Part shown: in pieces, positions 1-5,029 of the stretch
Layout: every line of letters starts with the position of its first letter
Position numbering within the stretch: position 1 is the stretch's first letter
Source of the DNA: Treponema sp.
GTDB lineage: Bacteria; Spirochaetota; Spirochaetia; Treponematales; Treponemataceae
Assembly (NCBI GenBank): GCA_016297805.1
Contig: JAEDFX010000117.1
Coordinates: forward strand, 1-6,375
Reading direction: 5' to 3'
DNA length: 6,375 bases
The notes under the pieces: generated by a model
What the model was told of the DNA's origin: nothing
What the model saw: the letters and a program-made list of their open reading frames with translations, nothing else
Database searches by the model: none
Made by a program: the position numbers and the translations under genes

Positions 1-20
1 ATTTTAGGTAAATTCCCCAC

Positions 21-48
21 TTGACTATTGATAACGGTGAATTAAAAT
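21..48 (+). promoter_or_regulatory. Candidate sigma-70 promoter for xylB
   Basis: TTGACT at 21-26 and TAAAAT at 43-48 each match the -35 and -10 consensus at five of six positions, with a 16-bp spacer. Transcription would start near position 55. That gives xylB a leader of about 130 nt which contains the whole GC-rich element at 64-146. The assignment rests on consensus matching only; AT-rich DNA gives chance matches, but the near-perfect -35 hexamer is in its favour. Confidence 0.55.
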
Positions 49-60
49 TGTCTTATTAGC

Positions 61-150
61 TTAGGGTATGGAGCGGTGCGAAGCAGCCCGTCAGGGCCGG
101 CCGTAGGTAAGCCGCGGAACACCCGACCCCGACAAAATGGAGGGGTAAGC
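61..150 (+). other. GC-rich structured element in xylB leader
   Basis: Positions 64-146 are about 67% G+C (56 of 83), while the flanks 1-60 and 151-187 are about 30% and 16%. Several pairings can be drawn: GGGT 64-67 with ACCC 121-124; GCGG 73-76 with CCGC 112-115; a TGC-GAA-GCA hairpin at 77-85; a GCCC-GTCA-GGGC hairpin at 86-97; and ACCCC 126-130 with GGGGT 142-146. An 8-bp palindrome GGCCGGCC lies at 95-102, and CGGC 98-101 could instead pair with GCCG 111-114, competing with the inner stem. No coding frame or tRNA landmark explains it. It could be a dispersed palindromic repeat of the genome that landed here, or a structured 5' leader controlling xylB. I do not recognise it as a known riboswitch class. 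Confidence 0.6.
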
Positions 151-187
151 ACTAAATAAAGTAAATCTTATATAAAAGAGGTATAAT

Positions 188-1672
188 ATGAAAACTGTTG
201 CAGGTATTGATCTTGGAACACAGAGTATGAAAGTAGTTATTTATGACTACGAAAAAAAGGAAATTATTGAAAAGGCTTCTTGTCCAATGGACTTGATTTC
301 TGAAGCAGACGGAACTCGTGAACAGAAAACTGAATGGTTCGATAAAGGTTTGGAAGTATGTTTCGGAAAGCTTTCTGCTGAAAACAAAAAGACTATTGAA
401 GCTATTGGTGTTTCTGGTCAGCAGCACGGTTTTGTTCCTCTCGATAAAGATGGAAAAGCTTTGTACAACATCAAACTTTGGTGTGATACATCTACAACTG
501 CTGAATGTGCAGAAATTACTAAGGCTGCCGGTGGCGATGCTGCTGTAGTTGATGCTCTTGGAAATTTGATGCTTACAGGTTTTACAGCTCCAAAAATCCT
601 TTGGTTGAAGAAAAACAAGCCTGAAGCTTTTGCAAAATTAACATACATCATGCTTCCTCATGACTATTTGAACTGGAAGCTTACTGGCGAATACGTAATG
701 GAATATGGTGATTCTTCTGGAACTGCTTTGTTCGATTCTAAAAACCGCTGCTGGTCAAAGAAAATCTGTGACATTATCGACGCAGGTTTGATGGCAAAAC
801 TTCCAAAATTAATTGAAGCTCACGAAGTTGCTGGTAAAGTAAGTGTTGAAGCTGCTGCCGCTTACGGAATTCCTGCTGGTATTCCTGTTTCTGCTGGTGG
901 TGGAGACAACATGATGGGTGCTGTTGGTACAGGTACTGTTGCTGACGGATTCCTTACAATGTCTATGGGTACTTCTGGTACACTTTACGGTTATTCTGAT
1001 AAACCAATCGCTGACCCAGCTAACGGTCTTTCTGGTTTCTGTTCTTCTACAGGCGGATGGTTGCCACTTCTTTGTACAATGAACTGTACAGTTGCTACAG
1101 AATTTGTTCGTGGTCTTTTCCAGATGGATGTTAAAGAATTGGATGGCGAAGCTGCTAAGGCTCCATGTGGTTCTGAAGGTGTAATTGTTGTTCCATTCTT
1201 CAATGGCGAAAGAACTCCTAACTTGCCAAACGGACGTGCTTCTATTACAGGTTTGACTGCTGCTAATACAAACCGTGCAAACATTGCCCGTGCTTCTTTG
1301 GAATCTGCAGTATTTGCTATGCGTGGTGGTTTGGATGCATTCCGTAAGCTTGGTTTCCAGCCAAAAGAAATCCGCTTGATTGGTGGTGGTTCAAAATCTC
1401 CACTCTGGCGCCAGATTGCTGCAGATGTTATGAACTTGCCAATTCGTGTTCCAGCTTTGGATGAAGCAGCAGCTCTTGGTGGTGCTGTTCAGGCTTTGTG
1501 GTGCTTGAAATCACAGTCTGGAAAATGCGATATTGCTGCTCTTTGTGCAGAACACATTACTTTGGATACATCTAAATCTGCTGATCCAATTGCTGCAAAT
1601 GTTGCTGCTTATGACAAGGCATATTCTGAATACCAGAAGATGGTAGACACTGTTGCTCCTTTGTATAAATAA
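188..1672 (+). CDS. xylB: Xylulokinase (FGGY family)
   Basis: This is a cytoplasmic kinase that phosphorylates D-xylulose to D-xylulose 5-phosphate with ATP, feeding the pentose phosphate pathway. The 494-residue protein has the normal length of the family. The N-terminal FGGY domain opens with the phosphate motif DLGT (residues 8-11) and has the substrate motif GQQHG (77-81) and the xylulokinase stretch GNLMLTGFTAPK (125-136). GGGDN at 237-241 carries the expected catalytic base D240. GTSGT (261-265) and GGGSKSPLWRQ (399-409) are the nucleotide-side motifs of the C-terminal domain. The start is fixed by AGAGG at 177-181, six bases before ATG, and by MKTVAGIDLGT aligning with the family N-terminus. 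A promoter at 21-48 and a GC-rich leader precede it. The next small gene begins six bases after its stop, so the two are probably co-transcribed. Kinase identity is firm; D-xylulose as substrate is the best inference from close resemblance to E. coli XylB. Confidence 0.95.
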   Translation: MKTVAGIDLGTQSMKVVIYDYEKKEIIEKASCPMDLISEADGTREQKTEWFDKGLEVCFGKLSAENKKTIEAIGVSGQQHGFVPLDKDGKALYNIKLWCDTSTTAECAEITKAAGGDAAVVDALGNLMLTGFTAPKILWLKKNKPEAFAKLTYIMLPHDYLNWKLTGEYVMEYGDSSGTALFDSKNRCWSKKICDIIDAGLMAKLPKLIEAHEVAGKVSVEAAAAYGIPAGIPVSAGGGDNMMGAVGTGTVADGFLTMSMGTSGTLYGYSDKPIADPANGLSGFCSSTGGWLPLLCTMNCTVATEFVRGLFQMDVKELDGEAAKAPCGSEGVIVVPFFNGERTPNLPNGRASITGLTAANTNRANIARASLESAVFAMRGGLDAFRKLGFQPKEIRLIGGGSKSPLWRQIAADVMNLPIRVPALDEAAALGGAVQALWCLKSQSGKCDIAALCAEHITLDTSKSADPIAANVAAYDKAYSEYQKMVDTVAPLYK

Positions 1673-1678
1673 TTGTAT

Positions 1679-1984
1679 ATGAGTAATCCAAGTCTAATTG
1701 GTGCCTATATTGCAATTTTTCTGCTAATTCTGCCTGCCTTGAGTCAACGGCGGGTTAGAAAAAGACTCAGAAAGCAAAAAAATAAGGGAGTAAAAAGGAT
1801 TATGCCAGTAGAAATGATTAAAGAATATATTGGAAAAACAGTTACTATTTATGTTGAAGGTGAACTTGGTGGTTTCCAGGGAATAATTCTTAGCATAGAA
1901 GGTAACTGGCTCAAGGTTGAGGAAAAGAAACATGTTCGTCTTATAAACGGCGATATGATTACTCAGATTAGAGCAGCAAAATAA
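1679..1984 (+). CDS. Small membrane-anchored protein, DUF6897-like SH3/LSm-type tail
   Basis: The function is unknown. From the ATG at 1679 the protein has 101 residues. Residues about 5-22 form one hydrophobic membrane segment (SLIGAYIAIFLLILPAL), followed by a very basic stretch (about 24-40, rich in R and K) that should sit in the cytoplasm. The last 60 residues, starting MPVEMIKEYIGKTVTIY, look like a compact beta-barrel of SH3 or LSm type, with alternating hydrophobics and glycines around GGFQG and NWLKVEE. I recall similar anchored domains under the name DUF6897 in clostridia; this is from memory. It begins six bases after the xylB stop with no clear ribosome site, suggesting translational coupling. 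A TTG at 1673 would add two residues. The internal ATG at 1802, behind GGGAG, could give a soluble 60-residue form. A strong terminator follows. Confidence 0.65.
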   Translation: MSNPSLIGAYIAIFLLILPALSQRRVRKRLRKQKNKGVKRIMPVEMIKEYIGKTVTIYVEGELGGFQGIILSIEGNWLKVEEKKHVRLINGDMITQIRAAK

Positions 1985-1989
1985 TTGTG

Positions 1990-2018
1990 ATGCGGTAGTT
2001 AAAACTGCCGCATTTTTT
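1990..2018 (+). terminator. Intrinsic terminator of the xylB unit
   Basis: ATGCGGTAGTT at 1990-2000 pairs with AACTGCCGCAT at 2003-2013, with one U-G wobble and a tight AA-centred loop. The stem runs directly into six T residues (2013-2018) and then more T-rich sequence. It sits five bases after the stop of the small membrane protein and so ends the xylB unit. There is no A-run on the left side, so it should work only in the plus direction. Confidence 0.92.
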
Positions 2019-2041
2019 GTTTTATATGGTAAGATACACAT

Positions 2042-2239
2042 ATGACAGCTACAGAAAAATATCTTAAAATGAATCATTGTTTTATTGAGCTTCGTGATGC
2101 AATTTTTGAAAGTAATGTTGTAGAAGCTGATGAGCCGGAAGATGCAGAAAAAAGCATTATGTATGCTCTTGGAATCTTGAATCAGTATTTGGATTTTTAT
2201 AAAGAAAACAACAATATTAAAACTAGAGAGAAAAAATAA
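2042..2239 (+). CDS. Hypothetical 65-aa protein upstream of xth
   Basis: I do not recognise this protein. It is 65 residues, apparently soluble and mostly helical, with an acidic middle (EADEPEDAEK, about 28-37), a hydrophobic-heptad-like stretch (MYALGILNQYLDFY, about 40-53) and a lysine-rich end. No signal peptide or membrane segment is visible. Its TAA is immediately followed by the ATG of xth with no gap, the arrangement of a translationally coupled pair. The start is uncertain: there is no good Shine-Dalgarno before the ATG at 2042, and the terminator of the previous unit ends only about 23 bases upstream, leaving little room for a promoter. A TAAGAT at 2030-2035 could act as a -10 and give a leaderless message, but no -35 is evident. 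The tight fit to xth is the main reason to believe it is real. Confidence 0.55.
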   Translation: MTATEKYLKMNHCFIELRDAIFESNVVEADEPEDAEKSIMYALGILNQYLDFYKENNNIKTREKK

Positions 2240-3028
2240 ATGAAGATTATTTCCTGGAATGTAAACGGAATTCGTGCGGTAGAAAAAAAGGGATTTGTAG
2301 AGTGGCTTTTATCAACAGAGGCTGATGTTATCTGTATTCAGGAGACAAAGGCTCATCAGGGGCAGCTTTCTCCAGATTTAGTAAATCCAACAGATATTAC
2401 AAGGGGACTTTCCTATAAATCTTATTTTAATAGTGCAAAAAAACCAGGATATTCTGGAACTGCAATTTACTGTAAAAATGAACCAGATGCAGTAGAAAAT
2501 CTTGGAAATCCTCTTTTTGATGACGAAGGTCGTGTAACAATCGTGAAAATTGGTACAACAGCTGTAATTTCTGCATATTTTCCAAATAGTCAGGATGACG
2601 ACGATGGTGGACATCCTCGTTTGGAATATAAACTGGCTTTTAATGAAGCAATCAAAAATAAGTGTGATGAATTAGTTGCTGCAGGCTTTAATATTGTTCT
2701 CTGTGGTGATTACAACGTTGCTCATAAAGAAATTGATATTGCCAATCCAAAAACAAATACAAAGCATGCAGGATTTTTACCAGAAGAACGTGCCTGGATG
2801 GACTCTTTCATTGATGCGGGCTATGTGGATACCTTCCGTCATTTTTGTAAAGAACCTGGGATGTACAGCTGGTGGAGCTACCGTTTCCATGCCAGGGAAA
2901 AGAATGTAGGCTGGCGTTTGGACTACGAATGTGTAAATTCTGGTTTTGTGGACAAGCTGGTTTCTGCTTCAATTTTGAAAGATGTTATGGGCAGCGATCA
3001 CTGCCCGGTTGAATTGGTTACAGAGTAA
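2240..3028 (+). CDS. xth: Exodeoxyribonuclease III / AP endonuclease
   Basis: This cytoplasmic base-excision repair enzyme has Mg-dependent 3'-5' exonuclease, 3'-phosphatase and class II AP endonuclease activity. Its 262 residues match the family length. The exonuclease-endonuclease-phosphatase fold is marked by MKIISWNVNGIRA at the N-terminus (N7), IQETK (metal ligand E35), AYFPN (Y113), GDYNVAH (D157, N159), WRLDY (D228) and the C-terminal GSDHCPV (D253, H254). All expected catalytic residues are present, so it should be active. The start is set by the N-terminal motif aligning with E. coli ExoIII and by AGAGAG at 2225-2230, nine bases upstream. It directly abuts the 65-aa gene and probably shares its message. 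Its 3' end overlaps the convergent xylanase gene by 11 bp. Codons are AT-ended (AAT preferred over AAC), unlike the isomerase gene, consistent with modest expression. The symbol exoA is also used. Confidence 0.96.
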   Translation: MKIISWNVNGIRAVEKKGFVEWLLSTEADVICIQETKAHQGQLSPDLVNPTDITRGLSYKSYFNSAKKPGYSGTAIYCKNEPDAVENLGNPLFDDEGRVTIVKIGTTAVISAYFPNSQDDDDGGHPRLEYKLAFNEAIKNKCDELVAAGFNIVLCGDYNVAHKEIDIANPKTNTKHAGFLPEERAWMDSFIDAGYVDTFRHFCKEPGMYSWWSYRFHAREKNVGWRLDYECVNSGFVDKLVSASILKDVMGSDHCPVELVTE

Positions 3029-4091
3029 AAAGCTTGTCAAAGGCTGCCTTTGGTTTACCTTCGTTATCAAAAAGTAATGGGGCATCAGGTCTGTTTGGAA
3101 CAGGGAAGTTATTTTTCCATGTGAAAGCATCTGTAACGCCCCACAAAACAACATCCTTTAAGATTCCTTCTTTTGACTTTTTCTTGAAACATTCAAAAAG
3201 TCTATAATAACGTTCTGCAAGAACATCAAGAATTTCTGGAGTAATATCTTTTTTGGGTTCATCCCATTTGTATATTGAAACGTCCATTTCTGTAACAATC
3301 ACCTTTAATCCAAGGCTTGCGTACAAATCAAAAGTTTTTTCCAGTTCTTCGATTGAAGGTGATTCAAGATTAATATGCATCTGAAGACCGACTGTATCAA
3401 CTGGCACTCCCCTTTCCAGCATTCCTTTTAAAAGCTTGTACATTCCTTCACGTTTACCAGGAATCATTTCAAGATTGTAATCATTAATAACTAAACTTGA
3501 TTTTGGAAATGCTTCTTTTGCCCAATGAAAAGCTTTATCAATATAATCAGGACCAAGAATATCAAACCACTGAGAACGGTCACTACCATCACGAAGAATA
3601 AAATCTTTATCAGAAATACATTCGTTTACAACATCAACAGAACAGATATCATCTTTGTAACGATTTCCTACTGTGAAAATGTATTTTTTCAGGCGTTCTT
3701 CAAGCAGTTCTTTTGAAGCTTTACTTCCATCAGCATTTTTGAAAATCCATTCTGGGGATTGATTATGCCATACCAGAGTATGCCAGCGCAAAGCCATATT
3801 GTTTGCTTTACTGAAGGCTACAATTTTATCTGCTTGTTCAAAATTGAAAGTATTTTCTGCAGGATATACATTGCACATTTTTGTATCATTCTCGGCAACA
3901 ATAATATTGAACTGTTCTTTTGTAATGTTTACATCAGGCATATTTTTAAGTTTTTTTGCAAATTCTTCCATGCCTGGAAATTCATGTTTTGGCTTAAAGT
4001 TATTGCGGGCTTCATCATCATAAATAAAACGATTTAAGGCTGCACCAATTCTAAAATCATCTTTAAAGTAATCACGTAAAATATTGCTCAT
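3018..4091 (-). CDS. GH10 endo-1,4-beta-xylanase, predicted cytoplasmic
   Basis: This glycoside hydrolase family 10 enzyme cleaves internal beta-1,4 bonds of xylan or xylo-oligosaccharides with retention. From the ATG at 4091-4089 the protein has 357 residues, essentially one (beta/alpha)8 catalytic domain with no carbohydrate-binding module. Hallmarks are FRIGAALN (13-20), IVAEND (64-69), HTLVWHNQSPEW (104-115), acid/base E157 in DVVNE, H239 in LQMHIN, nucleophile E268 in VTEMD, and WGVTDAFTW (317-325). The N-terminus MSNILRDYFKDDFRIGAA resembles intracellular GH10 enzymes, and no signal peptide is seen, so it likely acts on imported oligosaccharides. An extra segment at about 25-60 precedes IVAEND. 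The frame stays open upstream to 4259, but that part is T-rich intergenic DNA and contains the likely -10 TATAAT (4131-4126), which argues for the short form. The ribosome site is weak. The gene is divergent from DUF4867 and convergent with xth. Confidence 0.93.
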   Translation of the reverse strand: MSNILRDYFKDDFRIGAALNRFIYDDEARNNFKPKHEFPGMEEFAKKLKNMPDVNITKEQFNIIVAENDTKMCNVYPAENTFNFEQADKIVAFSKANNMALRWHTLVWHNQSPEWIFKNADGSKASKELLEERLKKYIFTVGNRYKDDICSVDVVNECISDKDFILRDGSDRSQWFDILGPDYIDKAFHWAKEAFPKSSLVINDYNLEMIPGKREGMYKLLKGMLERGVPVDTVGLQMHINLESPSIEELEKTFDLYASLGLKVIVTEMDVSIYKWDEPKKDITPEILDVLAERYYRLFECFKKKSKEGILKDVVLWGVTDAFTWKNNFPVPNRPDAPLLFDNEGKPKAAFDKLFTL

Positions 4092-4125
4092 AATTAAAGA
4101 GTAAATAAAATTACCGGAAGATTCT

Positions 4126-4154
4126 ATTATAAAAATGCAAAAAAATAGCATGAA
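4126..4154 (-). promoter_or_regulatory. Candidate promoter of the GH10 xylanase
   Basis: Read on the minus strand, a perfect TATAAT lies at 4131-4126, with a poor -35 candidate TTCATG at 4154-4149 (17-bp spacer). Transcription would begin near 4119, giving a leader of about 28 nt before the ATG at 4091. The weak -35 would suit an activator-dependent promoter. The 8-bp word GAAGATTC occurs at 4117-4124 and 4158-4165, one copy on each side of the core. Confidence 0.5.
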
Positions 4155-4245
4155 ATAGAAGATTCGTAAGAATTCATAAATTAATAGGTAAATTTTTCTA
4201 ATGCCTTTTTTATTCCAAGGTGTTATTATATAAGTATTGAATAAT

Positions 4246-4251
4246 AGGAGG
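4246..4251 (+). promoter_or_regulatory. Ribosome binding site fixing the DUF4867 start
   Basis: A perfect AGGAGG lies 11 bases before the ATG at 4263. It is the strongest Shine-Dalgarno in the window and settles the start of the DUF4867 gene. Confidence 0.85.
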
Positions 4252-4262
4252 CATATCAAAAA

Positions 4263-4910
4263 ATGCGTATTAAATCAGTTTTCTCTCATAGTTTTGAAAA
4301 ATATGGAAAGGTTCTTAAAGGTTACGATGTAACAGACCTTTTGAAAAAATTAGATGACACAACAAAAAAGCCAGAAGATGCTGTAATATATGAACCAGGT
4401 GATGCTGGTCTTGAAGCTTTGCCAATTGCAAAGGAATTCAGCACAAACGCTTACGGTGGAATGCCAATTCAGGTTGGATACTGTAATGGTTACAATACAA
4501 AATTGAATTGTCTTGAATGGCATCGTGGTTCAGAATTGAACATTCCTTCAAATGATATAGTTTTGTTGCTTGCACCACTCCAGTCTGTAAAAAATGGTAA
4601 ATTGGATACTTCTTTGGTAGAAGCTTTCTATGTACCAGCAGGAACTGTAGTTCAGGTTTATGAAACTACATTGCACTATGCACCATGTAATGCTGTAAAA
4701 AATGGCGTAGTTTCAAAAGAAGGTTTCCGTGTAATTATCGTTCTTCCAAAAGATACAAATACAGCAAAACCAGAACTCAAAGAAATTGATTTTGAAGATA
4801 AATTGCTTTGGGCACGCAACAAGTGGCTTATCGCTCATCCAGATTCAAGCGAAGCAAAAGCAGGTGCTTTTGTTGGATTGAATGGCGTAAACATTGATCT
4901 TGCAAAATAA
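4263..4910 (+). CDS. DUF4867 family protein, cupin-like
   Basis: This is a 215-residue soluble protein that I recognise as DUF4867, a family of unproven function that, as far as I recall, is found beside L-fucose-isomerase-type genes in gut bacteria. The middle carries cupin-style metal-site motifs: EWHRGSE at 85-91 (candidate ligands H87 and E91) and YVPAGTVVQVYETTLHYAP at 123-141 (P125, G127, E134, H138). The glycine/proline-spaced beta-strand pattern fits a jelly-roll barrel. No signal peptide or membrane segment is present. The start is firm, with AGGAGG at 4246-4251. The gene lies 119 bp before the isomerase gene on the same strand and diverges from the xylanase, which suggests a role in sugar handling such as isomerisation, epimerisation or anomer conversion. 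That role is an inference. No true terminator is seen after it, so some transcripts may read on into the isomerase gene. Confidence 0.85.
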   Translation: MRIKSVFSHSFEKYGKVLKGYDVTDLLKKLDDTTKKPEDAVIYEPGDAGLEALPIAKEFSTNAYGGMPIQVGYCNGYNTKLNCLEWHRGSELNIPSNDIVLLLAPLQSVKNGKLDTSLVEAFYVPAGTVVQVYETTLHYAPCNAVKNGVVSKEGFRVIIVLPKDTNTAKPELKEIDFEDKLLWARNKWLIAHPDSSEAKAGAFVGLNGVNIDLAK

Positions 4911-4930
4911 TTGCAAATATATTGTTGCAA
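4900..4930. repeat. Three TTGCAA palindromes
   Basis: The self-complementary hexamer TTGCAA occurs at 4900-4905 (spanning the last codons of DUF4867), 4911-4916 and 4925-4930. Steps are 11 and 14 bp, so the first two lie about one helical turn apart on the same DNA face. The cluster ends 20 bp upstream of the -35 of the isomerase promoter, where an activator could bind. The last two copies could also pair as a hairpin, but no U-run follows. A regulatory role is an inference. Confidence 0.35.
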
Positions 4931-4949
4931 AGATAGGGAAATTCTCTGC

Positions 4950-4977
4950 TTGACAACAATATTAAATAATATAGAAT
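4950..4977 (+). promoter_or_regulatory. Promoter of the isomerase gene
   Basis: A perfect -35 TTGACA at 4950-4955 and TAGAAT at 4972-4977 (five of six) are separated by 16 bp. Transcription would start near 4984, giving a leader of about 46 nt. The spacer holds an inverted repeat ATATT-AAAT-AATAT (4959-4972) that just touches the -10. The isomerase gene can therefore be expressed on its own as well as by read-through from DUF4867. Confidence 0.7.
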
Positions 4978-4985
4978 TTTGACGG

Positions 4986-5005
4986 ATTATCTGCCTAAGG
5001 ATAAT
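4986..5005. repeat. Inverted repeat at the isomerase transcription start
   Basis: ATTATC (4986-4991) and GATAAT (5000-5005) are perfect inverted arms around an 8-bp centre that itself contains CCTAAGG. It lies right at the predicted start of transcription, where a repressor operator or a small leader hairpin would fit. Arms of 6 bp in AT-rich DNA can arise by chance. Confidence 0.3.
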
Positions 5006-5029
5006 TCTCATAAATAATAGGAGCAAAAA

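Larger units (their letters stand above)
4092..4262. promoter_or_regulatory. Divergent intergenic region, xylanase / DUF4867
   Basis: This 171-bp, very AT-rich stretch separates two genes that start away from each other, so both promoters and any shared operator must lie here. It contains the minus-strand -10 at 4131-4126, two direct copies of GAAGATTC (4117-4124 and 4158-4165, 41 bp apart), and a short inverted repeat ATTC-GTAA-GAAT at 4162-4173. For the plus-strand gene, TATTAT/TATATAAG near 4224-4234 is a possible -10, without a convincing -35. Shared control of the two genes is an inference from geometry. Confidence 0.45.

Noticed and set aside
1..24. Tail of an upstream gene ending at TGA 22-24
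   Set aside because: Eight codons are too few to support a call, and the proposed -35 TTGACT overlaps that stop.
64..146. A tRNA or other standard RNA gene in the GC-rich block
   Set aside because: There is no T-loop GGTTCGAATCC-type box, no acceptor stem of seven pairs and no CCA end. I could not match it to any riboswitch consensus that I know.
1673..1681. TTG start at 1673 for the small membrane protein
   Set aside because: The ATG at 1679 is two codons later, neither has a ribosome site, and ATG is the better initiator.
2042..2239. Exonuclease VII small subunit (XseB) as identity of the 65-aa protein
   Set aside because: The size is similar, but the XseB pattern (FEEAL near the start, then LEEGD-like and LEEAL repeats) is absent.
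4092..4259. 56-residue N-terminal extension of the xylanase frame, hydrophobic and resembling a membrane segment
   Set aside because: It is T-rich intergenic DNA that happens to lack stops, no ribosome site precedes the upstream ATG codons at 4259 or 4151, and it contains the probable -10 TATAAT. The family N-terminus begins at the ATG at 4091.
4911..4930. Intrinsic terminator after DUF4867 (TTGCAA-N8-TTGCAA hairpin)
   Set aside because: The stem is only six mostly weak pairs and is followed by AGATAGGG rather than a run of T.
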